Origin: Caballeronia sp. LZ062
GTDB lineage: Bacteria > Pseudomonadota > Gammaproteobacteria > Burkholderiales > Burkholderiaceae
Direction: 5' to 3'
Length of the DNA: 64,000 nt
Assembly: GCF_031450785.1 (NCBI RefSeq)
Contig: NZ_JARTWB010000001.1
Coordinates: 310,001 to 374,000, forward strand
The position numbers were made by a program, and so were the translations under genes. Below, in pieces: positions 1 through 10,237 of the stretch. The notes under the pieces are model-generated. The model was not told where the DNA came from. It worked only from the letters and a program-made list of their open reading frames with translations, and ran no database searches. Numbering within the stretch: the stretch's first letter is position 1; every line of letters begins with the position of its first letter.

Positions 1-400
1 TGCCGAGGCAATCGTGTACTTCGAGATCGGCCCCTTCGTGTTTGATGAGACCGTCGTAGGGATCGGGCAGATTCGAGTGGGCGGGGAATCGCGTCGGTTC
101 CGGTCGCGCGAGGATGCGAGCGAAACGCGGATGTTCACGCACGAGAAAGCGGCGGCCGAGGGTATCGCTCGACAAGCCGTCGATGGCGAGCGGGACCAGC
201 GTGTCGCCGTCGAGTCGCAAGAGCGCGGCGGCATCGCTCGGAAAGAGCGCGCGCAGCGTGCTCAAGAGCCGGCGGTAACGTTCGGTGTCCGGCATGTCCT
301 GAGACAGGTCTTCGATGAGTGGCACCAGCGCATCGAGTACCACGCGCGAGGTCATTGCGACTACGTCCGCAGTCCTTTTGACTAGAGTCGAATCGACCAT
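1..400 (-). CDS. norR: NorR-type nitric oxide-sensing sigma-54 activator (N-terminal part)
   Basis: Reading the minus strand from the ATG at 398-400 gives at least 133 residues with no stop, running off the left edge. The sequence matches the N-terminal GAF domain of NorR: the segments 'DAAALLRLDGDTLVPLAIDG' and 'LGRRF', then 'LPDPYDGLI', have the family's order and spacing. In NorR this domain holds the non-haem iron that binds NO, and the following AAA+ and helix-turn-helix domains (outside the window) activate sigma-54 promoters. It is divergent from hmp, which fits control of NO detoxification. A second in-frame ATG at 353-355 is an alternative start. Confidence 0.88.
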   Translation of the reverse strand, partial: MVDSTLVKRTADVVAMTSRVVLDALVPLIEDLSQDMPDTERYRRLLSTLRALFPSDAAALLRLDGDTLVPLAIDGLSSDTLGRRFLVREHPRFARILARPEPTRFPAHSNLPDPYDGLIKHEGADLEVHDCLG

Positions 401-439
401 ACTTTTACGCAAGTGGTTGATTTAACGCCTATTCTATAC

Positions 440-454
440 TGGCACGAAACCTGT
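440..454 (+). promoter_or_regulatory. Candidate sigma-54 (-24/-12) promoter of hmp
   Basis: The segment TGGCACGAAACCTGT has the GG (-24) element with the full TGGCACG block and a G at the -12 position, though the -12 box reads CTGT instead of TTGC. It lies 65 bases before the hmp start, on the hmp strand, in the only intergenic space shared with norR. Since NorR works with sigma-54, the site is plausible. No clear GTCA-N3-TGAC enhancer pair was found by eye. Confidence 0.45.
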
Positions 455-519
455 GTCGTCCTTCTTAGATTTCTGGTAGCGGAGCAGACTCGCTCCCCCA
501 TTGTCATGAGGACTACACC

Positions 520-1704
520 ATGCTGTCAGCCGAACACCGTGCCATCGTCAAAGCCACCGTGCCGCTTCTCGAAACCGGCGGCGAGGCGCTCACACGCCAC
601 TTCTACGCCACGATGCTGAAGGAGTATCCCGAAGTTCGACCGATGTTCAATCAGGCGCACCAGGCAAGCGGTGCGCAGCAGCGCGCGCTCGCCAACGGCG
701 TGCTGATGTACGCGCGTCACATCGATGAGCTGGAAAAGCTCGGCGGGCTCGTCGGGCAGATCATCAACAAGCACGTCGCGCTGAACATTCAGCCGGAGCA
801 TTACCCGATTGTTGGAAGCTGCCTGCTCCGGTCTATTCGCGAAGTGCTCGGCGCGGAGATCGCGACCGACGCCGTGATCAAAGCGTGGGCCGCTGCCTAT
901 GGGCAACTCGCCGATTTGCTGATCGGCCTGGAAGAAGGCATCTACAGTGAGCGCGAAAACGCGCCCGGTGGATGGCGCGGGACTCGGCGCTTCATCGTCG
1001 CGCGCAAGGTCGCGGAAAGCGATGAGATCACGTCGTTTTATCTCGTGCCGGAAGACGGCGGCGCCCTGCTCGATTTCCATCCGGGCCAGTACATCGGGCT
1101 GCGGGTGCTTATCGACGGCGAGGAACTGCGTCGCAACTATTCGCTGTCGGCTGCGCCCAATGGCCGCGAATATCGCATTAGCGTGAAGCGCGAGAAAGAA
1201 GGCAAGGTGTCGAGCTTCCTGCACGATCACGTTCATGAACGGGACACGCTCGACCTTTATCCGCCTGCGGGTGATTTCAAGCTCGAACACGGCGACAAGC
1301 CGCTCGTTCTGATCAGCGGCGGCGTGGGCATCACCCCGACGCTCGCGATGCTGCACGCCGCGCTCGCCGCGACGAAGCGCCCGATCCACTTCATCCACGC
1401 GGCGCGGCACGGCGGCGTGCATGCGTTTCGCGAGACCATCGATGAACTGGCCGCGCGGCATCCGCAACTCAAGCGTTTCTATTGCTACGAACAGCCGCGC
1501 GACGGCGACAGCGAGCCGCATGGCGTCGGCTTCGTCAACGAAACGCTCCTCGACCAGTGGCTGCCCGCGAACCGCGATGTCGACGCCTACTTCCTCGGGC
1601 CGAAGTCGTTCATGCAGGCAGTCAAGAAGCATCTGAAGGCGCTCGGCGTGCCCGAAGCGCAGAGCCGCTATGAGTTTTTCGGCCCCGCTGCGGCGCTCGA
1701 TTGA
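520..1704 (+). CDS. hmp: Flavohaemoprotein, nitric oxide dioxygenase
   Basis: A 394-residue protein, the usual length for Hmp. Residues 1-140 form the globin domain, with the proximal haem ligand His85 in 'NKHVALNIQPEHYP' and distal Tyr29 in 'RHFYATML'. The FAD-binding domain follows ('RNYSLSAAPNG'), then the NAD(P)H-binding domain ('GGVGITPTLAMLHAAL') and the C-terminal 'FFGP' segment. The enzyme converts NO and O2 to nitrate in the cytoplasm with NAD(P)H. GAGGA at 508-512 is a well-placed ribosome-binding site. It is divergent from norR, its probable regulator. Confidence 0.96.
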   Translation: MLSAEHRAIVKATVPLLETGGEALTRHFYATMLKEYPEVRPMFNQAHQASGAQQRALANGVLMYARHIDELEKLGGLVGQIINKHVALNIQPEHYPIVGSCLLRSIREVLGAEIATDAVIKAWAAAYGQLADLLIGLEEGIYSERENAPGGWRGTRRFIVARKVAESDEITSFYLVPEDGGALLDFHPGQYIGLRVLIDGEELRRNYSLSAAPNGREYRISVKREKEGKVSSFLHDHVHERDTLDLYPPAGDFKLEHGDKPLVLISGGVGITPTLAMLHAALAATKRPIHFIHAARHGGVHAFRETIDELAARHPQLKRFYCYEQPRDGDSEPHGVGFVNETLLDQWLPANRDVDAYFLGPKSFMQAVKKHLKALGVPEAQSRYEFFGPAAALD

Positions 1705-1745
1705 TTGTTTGTGTGATTGGGAACGCGAACCCGCGCTGACACACG

Positions 1746-1764
1746 GCGGGTCTGTCGCGTGTCG
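1746..1764 (+). repeat. Imperfect direct repeat, left copy
   Basis: Nineteen bases starting GCGGGTCTGTCGC recur at 2880-2898 with 17 of 19 identical. The copies bracket the acetyltransferase gene. It may be chance or the footprint of an insertion. Confidence 0.35.
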
Positions 1765-1819
1765 GCGAGACTGTCCGGCGCGCACGGCACGTGCGCGCTT
1801 GCCCTGTCTCGGCAATGCT

Positions 1820-1845
1820 ACCGGCCCAGCGCCGGGCGGTTTTTT
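1820..1845 (+). terminator. Rho-independent terminator after hmp
   Basis: The arm ACCGGCCC pairs, with one bulged G, with GGGCGGT around a six-base loop, and a run of six T follows (1840-1845). It sits about 115 bases after the hmp stop, on the same strand. Confidence 0.7.
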
Positions 1846-1880
1846 AGTGCGCCGACGCGAGCACGCTGCGATTCGCCGGC

Positions 1881-2603
1881 TCAGGCAGTCGGCAGTTCGT
1901 CCATTGAAAGGCGCTTCGCGCGCTTCAGCTCAGACAGCAGCTCCAGTGCGCGCCCCTCGTCGCTGGTCAGATCCGCGAGAAAGGCTTCATTGTTCTCCTT
2001 GATCCATGGCAGTGGCATGTCCCACCAAGCCAACTCCAGAAGAGATTCGCGTACTTTCTCAGGGAATCGGAATCTGACGAGACGCGCGGGTGAACCCACG
2101 TAGATACCATAAGGCTCGCTTCGAAAATTCGGCGGAACAACGGTTCGCGCCCCGATCACGCATCCGCTCTCTACAATGCTACCGCCGAGAAAGAGCGCCT
2201 CATCGCCGATCCATACATCGTTGTGAATGATGGTGTCGGCGTACTGCGGTGGTGCGGCATTTCGCAATCCATTGCCGTACACGCTGAACATTGCCATGGA
2301 GATGGTTCTAGTTTCGTGCTGTCCATTCAGCAAAAAGCGCAACCTGAGACCGCCGGCGACAAAGTTGCCAATAGTGAGGTTCTGAACTCCCGCGTCGTAC
2401 TTGGCGATTGAACCCACTCCAAGCCCAGAGCATCGACCGATGCGAAACGTTCCCACCTTTGCCTCTTCGTCGAGCCAATCCCTAAAGAAGTTGTTGGGGA
2501 TGAAAGAAAGAGCGCCGTCACGATACGTCAGTATGATGAAGTGCTTTGCCAACGGATGATCCGCGGAGATTCCAATACAGTCGTCCGATGTCGTTACGTT
2601 CAT
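1881..2603 (-). CDS. Hexapeptide-repeat acyltransferase (XAT/CatB-like)
   Basis: This 240-residue protein has the left-handed beta-helix pattern of xenobiotic acetyltransferases: 'IGRCSGLGVGSIAKYDAG', then 'IIHNDVWIGDEALFLGGSIVESGCVIGARTVV' in shorter stretches of I-G-x4 hexapeptides, and the typical exit motif 'YVGSPARLVRFRF'. Residues about 50-185 are the helix; the C-terminus is helical. Such enzymes transfer acetyl from acetyl-CoA to small hydroxylated acceptors; the acceptor cannot be predicted. The gene uses many A/T-ending codons unlike its neighbours and stands alone between two long non-coding stretches, which suggests acquisition. It could equally be a surface-polysaccharide acetyltransferase. 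Confidence 0.8.
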   Translation of the reverse strand: MNVTTSDDCIGISADHPLAKHFIILTYRDGALSFIPNNFFRDWLDEEAKVGTFRIGRCSGLGVGSIAKYDAGVQNLTIGNFVAGGLRLRFLLNGQHETRTISMAMFSVYGNGLRNAAPPQYADTIIHNDVWIGDEALFLGGSIVESGCVIGARTVVPPNFRSEPYGIYVGSPARLVRFRFPEKVRESLLELAWWDMPLPWIKENNEAFLADLTSDEGRALELLSELKRAKRLSMDELPTA

Positions 2604-3160
2604 CTTTTTCCAATCTCCAAGCGCCGCTTGATCAGTGCCATGCGGGACGCGCTCGATTATTCAGAAACCCGCCCGTCGGGCTTCATGCACGATCGATATT
2701 AGCTTGGCTAGCCTCCTCTTTAACCTGCGAAAAGAGCCGGTTTCTGCCGCTTCCTCAGCAGTAAGACAGGCAATCGCACCGTGTACGTAGTTCGAGGACT
2801 TGAGCAGCGAGGCGGCGGAGGCACTTCGCACGCTTTGCAAGCGCGGCGATCGACCACAGGGGCACCCGCTCTAGCTCACGCGGGTTTGTCGCATGTCGCG
2901 CAGTGGGCACCTCGGCTATGTAAAACCGGTCATCTGATCACGCCACCGGGCGCCCGGCCCGTGTTTGTCGCGCCACTGCTCGCGCACTTTTCAACGGATG
3001 GATGTGCGCGATTGAGGCGCTTATTCGCGCGGAAGGACGCTGTGGCAGATCGTCGATCGAGAAAATCGTTTCGTATATACGCTTGACGATCATGAGAGCT
3101 TAGTCAGAGTCGTCGGACGTCACTCGCCGACAAACTCTAAGCTGAAGCTCTCTATAGAAA
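2604..3160. other. Long non-coding stretch, no gene recognised
   Basis: About 560 bases between the acetyltransferase start and the porin's downstream hairpin. The short open frames here have no ribosome-binding site and no recognisable domain. The only pattern I see is the direct repeat at 2880-2898. The acetyltransferase promoter must lie near its right end, close to 2604-2700. Confidence 0.5.
2880..2898 (+). repeat. Imperfect direct repeat, right copy
   Basis: Second copy of the 19-base sequence at 1746-1764 (GCGGGTTTGTCGC at its start). Its position is 277 bases upstream of the acetyltransferase start. Confidence 0.35.
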
Positions 3161-3186
3161 GCGTGGCCGGCAGCAGCCTGCCACGC
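3161..3186 (-). terminator. Hairpin downstream of the OprD-like gene
   Basis: GCGTGGC and GCCACGC form a seven-base stem, with an inner GGCAG/CTGCC pairing possible, 11 bases past the porin stop. On the minus strand only a short mixed CTTTCT tract follows, so it is a weak or Rho-assisted terminator. Confidence 0.45.
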
Positions 3187-3196
3187 ACGCCGTTCC

Positions 3197-4594
3197 TCAA
3201 AACACATTAAACGGCATATTTACCATTAGCCGGTAAATGTCGCTCGAGCCGTCCGAATAGTACTTGCTGCCTTGGTGGTGCATGTAATAGAACTTGACCG
3301 ACGTGTTCTTGAACTTGCCGTCCGGCACGGTGTAACTCGGAATAATGCCGAATTCGTGGTGCGTGCCATGCACGGGTTCGCCATTCACGATGTAACTGCT
3401 CGCGTTCGCGGTGCCGCTATTGGCCATGGCGCTGCCGTCGGCGCCCCAACCATAGGCGACCCATGTCGTCACCTTGAACCCGGGCACGCCGTAGTCCTTC
3501 AGATTCAGCGAATACGAGAGGCTCACGGACTTTTCATGCGGCTGGTTGTAATCGACGTCGAGCGAATTGGACAGATAATCGCCGCCCGACTCGTGCATGT
3601 AGTCGAACATTTGATTGCCGAGTATCTGCTGGAAAGCAAACTGCAGCGTATGCGCGCCATGCGTGCCGGCGAGCGCCAGGCTATAGGCGTTGTTGTTGAT
3701 CGGACCTTGACGCTCGTCGCCGATGGCGCCCGTGTAGTAATAGTTCAGCGCGCCCGTCCAGCGCACCGACTTCGCGTCGCCAATACTTTGCGTCGCCGAA
3801 AGATAGTACTGCTGCCACACGTTATTCGCGACGCTGCCGTACAGCGTGACCGCCGTGTCGTCGCCGCGCGTCCAGTCGCCGCCGAAGTACGTGAATTGCG
3901 ACACGTGCTTGCCGCCATACTCCGTCGAGAGCCCCGTTACGGTCGTCATGCCGCGCGAGATTACGCCGTCCACCGTGCCGGCCTTCAGCGTCAGGTTCTT
4001 GAACTCGTCGCTCACGAGCGAGAAGCCGCGATATGTCGGCGGCAACGCGCGATTGTCGTGCGGCACGAGGAACGGGTTGTCGAAAAGTTGCTGACCGTAT
4101 TTGAGCACCGTGTTCGACGCGCGCGCCTTCACGTCCCACACGCCCGGATATGCCCACGCAAGCTGGTTTGCGCCGCCGCCGTCCGTGCCCACGTGTACGC
4201 GAGTGCCCGCGCCCTTGCCGCCGTTCAGCTTGAACGCGCCGAACATCGACACATCGCCGCCGAGCCCGATCAGCCCGCGCGTGAAACCGGATTCGAACAC
4301 GGCCTGCGCGCCGAGCACCCACGCGTCTTTCTTCTCTGCACCCTTCGGCTCAAAATGTTCCGTAAAAGATCGGGCGAGCACATTGAAATGCGAATCCTCG
4401 ATGAAGCCCTTCGACTTCGCCTGATTGCTCACCGGCGCATCCGCTTCGGTATTGGGCGGCGAACTCGGAACCGCTTCGGTATGGCGGGAAGGCGGTTCGG
4501 TATCGGCCTCCTGGCCATATGCCGCAACGTTCGCGGCCATGATGCCGCTGAAAAGCAGTATCGAAAGTGCGACTGAAAGTTTTTCTTTTTTCAC
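3197..4594 (-). CDS. OprD-family outer membrane porin
   Basis: The protein starts with a basic, hydrophobic signal peptide (V/M-KKEKLSVALSILLFSG...). It then has the OprD-family sequence order: 'GFIEDSHFNVLARSF', long alternating beta-strand segments, 'AYPGVWDVKARASNT', and a C-terminal Phe ('MPFNVF') typical of outer-membrane barrels. I chose the GTG at 4592-4594 because GGAGA lies eight bases upstream; an in-frame TTG at 4607-4609 overlaps that ribosome-binding site. The mature barrel of about 440 residues should form an 18-strand substrate-specific channel. It is on the same strand as the opp operon but 181 bases beyond it; peptide or amino-acid uptake is a reasonable guess only. Confidence 0.85.
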   Translation of the reverse strand: MKKEKLSVALSILLFSGIMAANVAAYGQEADTEPPSRHTEAVPSSPPNTEADAPVSNQAKSKGFIEDSHFNVLARSFTEHFEPKGAEKKDAWVLGAQAVFESGFTRGLIGLGGDVSMFGAFKLNGGKGAGTRVHVGTDGGGANQLAWAYPGVWDVKARASNTVLKYGQQLFDNPFLVPHDNRALPPTYRGFSLVSDEFKNLTLKAGTVDGVISRGMTTVTGLSTEYGGKHVSQFTYFGGDWTRGDDTAVTLYGSVANNVWQQYYLSATQSIGDAKSVRWTGALNYYYTGAIGDERQGPINNNAYSLALAGTHGAHTLQFAFQQILGNQMFDYMHESGGDYLSNSLDVDYNQPHEKSVSLSYSLNLKDYGVPGFKVTTWVAYGWGADGSAMANSGTANASSYIVNGEPVHGTHHEFGIIPSYTVPDGKFKNTSVKFYYMHHQGSKYYSDGSSDIYRLMVNMPFNVF

Positions 4595-4775
4595 GAAAAG
4601 TATCTCCAAACAACTGACTCAACCTGCGGACTGCATAAATCAACTTCGAAAATCGACGGCCGCAAGAAGCCGTGCCCGGCTACCGAAGCGGTCGGGACAC
4701 GCAACGCGGTTTCTGCGACAAACTAGCGCTTAGGCTTCCTACGGATAATGGGCGTGTTTCACGGCACCGGGTGCG

Positions 4776-5760
<985 letters not shown>

Positions 5761-5768
<8 letters not shown>

Positions 5769-6759
5769 GGATTGCCTCCCGATAGCGCGTCTTTAGCGCA
5801 TCGACGGGCCGATGGCACGCGCGCAGCCAATGCGCGCCGTCCACCGCAGCGAGCGCGGGCGCGCGCTCGGCGCACTCGGCGGACGCATCGGCGCAACGCT
5901 CGTGGAATGGACAGCCCGCCGGCGGGTGCGCCATGTTGGGCGGATTGCCCGGAATGCCCGTCAGTTCGCCGCCCTGCTGATCCAGCCGCGGCAACGCGCG
6001 CAGCAAGCCGATGGTGTACGGATGCGAGGGCTTCGCGAACAGCGTGGCCGCGTCGCACCGCTCCATCACGCGGCCGCCGTACATGACCATGACTTTTTCG
6101 CACAGGCCGGCGACCACGCCGAGATCGTGCGTGATCAGCACGATGGAGGTGCCGAAATCCCGCTGCAAATCGCGCAGCAGTTGCAGCACCTGCGCCTGCA
6201 CGGTGACGTCGAGCGCGGTGGTCGGCTCGTCCGCGAACAGCACTTCGGGCTCGCACAAGAGCGCCATCGCGATCATCACGCGCTGCCGCATGCCGCCCGA
6301 CAACTCGTGCGGATACTGTCCGATGCGATGCGCCGCCTCGGGAATGCGCACGGCTTCGAGCATGGCGATCGCCCGCTTCTTGGCCTCGCGGCGCGTCATG
6401 TTCTTGTGCAATTCGAGCACTTCAGTCATTTGCCGCTCGATGGTCAGGTACGGGTTGAGCGAGCTCATCGGGTCCTGAAAGATCATCGAGAGGCGGTTGC
6501 CGCGAATACGGTTGAGCGCCTTGGCCGGCATGCCGAGCAGATTCTCGCCGCGATACATCGCGCGCCCGCTTGCGCGCCCGTTCGACGCCAGCAGCCCGAG
6601 GATCGCAAGCACGGTCTGGCTTTTGCCCGAGCCGGATTCGCCGACGATGCCAAGCGTTTCGCCCTCTTCCAGTGCGAAGCTCACGCCGTCGACCGCGCGG
6701 ACGGTAGCTTCGTGCGTCGTAAATTCGACGCGCAGATCGTTGATTTCGACTAGCGACAT
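5761..6759 (-). CDS. oppD: Oligopeptide/dipeptide ABC transporter ATPase, OppD/DppD type
   Basis: A 332-residue partner ATPase: Walker A 'GESGSGKSQ', signature 'LSGGMRQRVMIAMAL', Walker B 'VLFADEPTTALDVTVQ' and the Cys-containing tail 'GCPFHERCADASAEC'. OppD and OppF form the heterodimeric motor on the cytoplasmic face of the OppBC channel. It starts three bases after the oppC stop. Assignment between Opp and Dpp cannot be settled from the ATPases alone. Confidence 0.93.
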
Positions 6760-6762
6760 GGC

Positions 6763-7653
6763 TCACCTGTCCTTCGGATCGAGCGCATCGCGCAGCCCGT
6801 CGCCGACAAAATTGATGCAATAGAGCGTCACCGACAGCAGCCCGGCTGGGAAAAGCAGAATCCACGGCGACGCTTCCATCACGCCGACGCCGTCCTGAAT
6901 CAGGACGCCCCAACTCGTCATCGGCTCCTGCACGCCGAGCCCGAGAAACGACAGCACCGACTCCGTGAGAATGACGCCCGGCACGGTCACGGTCGTATAT
7001 ATCGCGACGATGCCGAGCAGATTCGGCACCACATGCCGCGCGATGATGCGCCGTGTCGGCACGCCGATGGCGCGCGCCGCCTCTACGTATTCCTTCGAAC
7101 GGATGGCGAGCGTCTGCCCGCGCACCACGCGCGCCATGTCCATCCACGAGAACACGGTGATGGTCAGCACGACGAGATAGAACGCGCGGCCGAGCAGCGT
7201 CACCATCAGAATGGCGATAAGCAGGTACGGGATTGCGTACATCATGTCGACGAAGCGCATCATCGCGTTGTCCACGCGTCCGCCGATGAAGCCCGCAATC
7301 GCGCCCCACACGATGCCGAGCGTCACCGAAGTGAGCGTGGCGAGCGCGCCGATCATGAGCGATACGCGGCCGCCCACGAGACAGCGCACGAGCAGGTCGC
7401 GGCCCGTTTCGTCGGTGCCGAAAAGGTGCCAGTTTGCAAATGTCGGCGGCACGCTCATGGCGTTCCAGTCGGCGGAATCGAACGCGTTCGGAAGCAGCCA
7501 AGGTCCGGCGATGCACGCGAGCGTAATGGCCGCCAGCAGTGCGACACTCACGACCGCCGCCTTGTTGCGCAGAAAGCGCGCGCGGGCGTCCTGCCACGGA
7601 CTGCGGCCCGCGACGGCCTGTTCGAGCATCGGCGTCAGAGAAGCAGATATCAT
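6763..7653 (-). CDS. oppC: Peptide ABC transporter permease, OppC/DppC type
   Basis: A 296-residue inner-membrane permease with an N-terminal soluble stretch and first membrane segment (about residues 32-52, 'VVSVALLAAITLACIAGPWLL'). 'FGTDETGRDLLVRCLVGGRVSL' is typical of OppC/DppC. Several further membrane helices contain the EAA loop 'EAARAIGVPTRRIIARHVVPN', which contacts the ATPases. It pairs with OppB to form the channel. Confidence 0.93.
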   Translation of the reverse strand: MISASLTPMLEQAVAGRSPWQDARARFLRNKAAVVSVALLAAITLACIAGPWLLPNAFDSADWNAMSVPPTFANWHLFGTDETGRDLLVRCLVGGRVSLMIGALATLTSVTLGIVWGAIAGFIGGRVDNAMMRFVDMMYAIPYLLIAILMVTLLGRAFYLVVLTITVFSWMDMARVVRGQTLAIRSKEYVEAARAIGVPTRRIIARHVVPNLLGIVAIYTTVTVPGVILTESVLSFLGLGVQEPMTSWGVLIQDGVGVMEASPWILLFPAGLLSVTLYCINFVGDGLRDALDPKDR

Positions 7654-7663
7654 CGTGCGCCCC

Positions 7664-8584
7664 TCAGTAACGAATCTTCGGATCGAGCCACGCGTAGGCG
7701 AGATCGACCAGCAGGTTGAGCAGCACGGCCACGAACGTGACGAGCACGACGAGACCGAGCACGAGCGTGTAATCGCGATTGGCCGCGCCGTTCACGATCA
7801 GCTTGCCGATGCCCGGCAGCGAGAACACGGATTCCGTGACGACGGCCGCCGTGATAGACGCAATCGCGAGCGGCCCGATCACGGAGACAACGGGAATAAG
7901 CGTCGGCTTGAGGGCGTGGCGCAGCACGATGGTCCGCATCGGCAGGCCCTTCGCACGGGCGGTGCGAATGTACGGCGTGTTCATCACTTCGATCAGGCTC
8001 GCGCGCGTGACGCGGCCGACCGTCGCGACGTTGATCATCACGAGCAGCGCCACCGGCAAGACCATGTAGCGCACGTCAGAGCCGTTCCAGCCGCCCGCCG
8101 GCAGCCATCTGAGGCCGATGGCGAAAACGAGGATCAGCACCGGGCCGATGACGAACGACGGAAACGCGTTGCCCGCGTTGCTGACGAGCATGAGCGCGTA
8201 ATCCGCGAGGCTATTGCGCCGCAGCGCCGCGCCCGCGCCCAGCAGCACGCCGATGACGATAGCCAGCGCCATCGACACGCCGCCGATCGTCAGCGACACC
8301 GGCAGCGCGCGCAGCACCAGTTGATTCACGCTCCAGTCGGCATAGCGGAACGACGCGCCGAGGTCGCCGTGCAACAAGCCGTCGAGGTAGAGCACATACT
8401 GCTTCCACAACGGCTCGCCCAAGTGATACTTCGCCTGCAGGTTCGCGAGCACTTCAGCGGAGACCTTGCGCTCGCCGTCGAACGGACCGCCGGGCGTGGC
8501 GTGCAGCAGCAGATAGCAGACCGTCACGACGATCAGGAGCGTCGGCAGCGTGAGCAGTACGCGACGCAGGGCATATGACCACAT
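7664..8584 (-). CDS. oppB: Peptide ABC transporter permease, OppB/DppB type
   Basis: A 306-residue permease starting with the typical membrane segment 'ALRRVLLTLPTLLIVVTVCY'. It contains 'TPGGPFDGERKVSAEVLANL', a stretch characteristic of OppB, and the coupling loop 'ARAKGLPMRTIVLRHALKPT'. It lies 18 bases after oppA and 10 before oppC in the usual oppA-B-C-D-F order. Confidence 0.93.
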   Translation of the reverse strand: MWSYALRRVLLTLPTLLIVVTVCYLLLHATPGGPFDGERKVSAEVLANLQAKYHLGEPLWKQYVLYLDGLLHGDLGASFRYADWSVNQLVLRALPVSLTIGGVSMALAIVIGVLLGAGAALRRNSLADYALMLVSNAGNAFPSFVIGPVLILVFAIGLRWLPAGGWNGSDVRYMVLPVALLVMINVATVGRVTRASLIEVMNTPYIRTARAKGLPMRTIVLRHALKPTLIPVVSVIGPLAIASITAAVVTESVFSLPGIGKLIVNGAANRDYTLVLGLVVLVTFVAVLLNLLVDLAYAWLDPKIRY

Positions 8585-8602
8585 GAAAGCGCGTCCTTCT
8601 CG

Positions 8603-10237
8603 TCAATGCTTGACGATATAGAGGTCCTTACTGCCGTAGTGGTCCATTGGATTCTTCAGCGAATAGCCGCCCACAGTGCTGCGCACGAGCCGCGGCAGGC
8701 CATATTGCAAGAGCGGCAGCATCGGATAGTCGTCCATCACGAGCTTGGCCGCTTCGGTCAGCAGTTGCTTGCGCTTGATCGCGTCTGTCGTCTCGCTTGC
8801 CTGCTTGACGAGCGCGTCCGCCTTCGGATTGCAGTTGAAGTTGTCGTTTTGCTCCGACTTGCACTGCACGAGCGTGAGGAAGGTCGTGGCGTCGTTGTAG
8901 TCCGCCACCCAGCCGTTGCGCGCAATCTGATAGTCGCCGTCATGGCGCTTCTTGAGCAGCACCTTGAACTCCATCGATTCAATGTCGGTGGCAAGGCCGA
9001 GCTTCGTTTTCCATTCCGACGCCGCGAAGATCGCCATCTTCTTGTTGTAGTCGCTCGTGTTCATCGCGAAGCGCAGCGTCGTGCCCGGCTTCACGCCCGC
9101 CTGTTCGAGCAGTTTCTTCGCTTTGGCAACGCGCTTGTCCATGGGCCAGTTCGCCCATTCGTAGGCCGATACGTCCGCGCCGCTCACGCCCTTCGGCAGC
9201 AGGCCGTAGCTCGGCGTCTGACCGTCGGCGGTCACGCGCTGCGCGAGCAGATCGCGGTCGATAACCATGGAGAGCGCCTTGCGCACGCGCACGTCTTTCA
9301 AGAGCGGATCGCGATTATTGAAGCTGTAATAGCGCGTGCCGAGAATCAGCGAGTTGCGGATATCGTTCGGGAACTGCTGACGGTACTTGGCGTAGGTGCC
9401 GGTCGGCAGTTGATACGTCATGTCGTTCTCGCCGGACTGAAAGAGCTTGACGTCCGTGTTCTCGTCCTCGACCGGCAAGTACGTGACTTTCGTCAACTGG
9501 ACGTGCTCCTTGTCCCAGTAATTTAGGTTCTTGACGAGCACGAGCTTGCTGTTGACCTGCCAGTCCTTCAACTGGAACGGTCCGTTGCTCACGAGATTGC
9601 CCGGCTTCGTCCACTCCTTTCCGAACTTCTCGACGGTCGCGCGATGCACCGGCCCGAGGTTCGGATTCGACATGAGTTCCGGCAGGAACGGAACCGGGCC
9701 CGATGTCTTGACTTCGAGCGTGGCCGCGTCGACAGCGCGCACGCCGAGCGCGCTCGCCGGCTTCTTGCCCGCGACGATCTCCGCGCCGTTCATCAGGAAT
9801 GGGCCGAAAACGCTCGCGTAAGACGACGCCGTCTTCGGATCGATGAAACGCTCGCAGCCGTAGACGAAATCGTTCGCGGTCAAGGCGTCGCCGTTGGACC
9901 AGCGCGCGTTCTTGCGCAGATGAAAGATCCACGTCGTCGGGTCCTTCTGCTCCCACTTTTCGGCGACGCCGGGGACGACCGCGCCGTCACCGTTGGTCGC
10001 GGTCAGCCCTTCAAAGAGATCCCGCGCCAGATTCGCCGCGCCGACCGATTCGACGAGCGCCGGATCGAGCGTCTCCACTTCGGACCCGTTGTTGCGCACC
10101 AGTTCCTGCTTCGCGGCAAGCGTCACGCCGGGCGGCACGATGGCGGCGAAAGCGGGCATCGCTGCAAACAACAATGCGGTTCCGGCGGCGGCGACGGCTG
10201 CGCGATGAAAAGAACTGAAAGCGGCGAATGACTTCAT
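8603..10237 (-). CDS. oppA: Periplasmic oligopeptide-binding protein
   Basis: A 544-residue secreted protein of the SBP_bac_5 family. A signal peptide occupies roughly residues 1-31 ('...LLFAAMPAFA'). Family features include 'NNGSEVETLDPALVES', 'RDLFEGLT', 'WIFHLRKNARWSNGDALTANDFVY' and 'RNGWVADYNDATTFLTL', which resembles E. coli OppA/MppA. It captures peptides in the periplasm and hands them to OppBC. First gene of the operon; the promoter should lie in the 318-base gap upstream. Confidence 0.93.
   Translation of the reverse strand: MKSFAAFSSFHRAAVAAAGTALLFAAMPAFAAIVPPGVTLAAKQELVRNNGSEVETLDPALVESVGAANLARDLFEGLTATNGDGAVVPGVAEKWEQKDPTTWIFHLRKNARWSNGDALTANDFVYGCERFIDPKTASSYASVFGPFLMNGAEIVAGKKPASALGVRAVDAATLEVKTSGPVPFLPELMSNPNLGPVHRATVEKFGKEWTKPGNLVSNGPFQLKDWQVNSKLVLVKNLNYWDKEHVQLTKVTYLPVEDENTDVKLFQSGENDMTYQLPTGTYAKYRQQFPNDIRNSLILGTRYYSFNNRDPLLKDVRVRKALSMVIDRDLLAQRVTADGQTPSYGLLPKGVSGADVSAYEWANWPMDKRVAKAKKLLEQAGVKPGTTLRFAMNTSDYNKKMAIFAASEWKTKLGLATDIESMEFKVLLKKRHDGDYQIARNGWVADYNDATTFLTLVQCKSEQNDNFNCNPKADALVKQASETTDAIKRKQLLTEAAKLVMDDYPMLPLLQYGLPRLVRSTVGGYSLKNPMDHYGSKDLYIVKH

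Noticed and set aside
526..1815. A 429-residue open frame antisense to hmp
   Set aside because: Arg/His-rich composition typical of a reverse-strand shadow of high-GC coding DNA; no domain.
3272..4576. A 434-residue open frame antisense to the porin gene
   Set aside because: Shadow composition, and the minus-strand frame has a signal peptide and OprD motifs.
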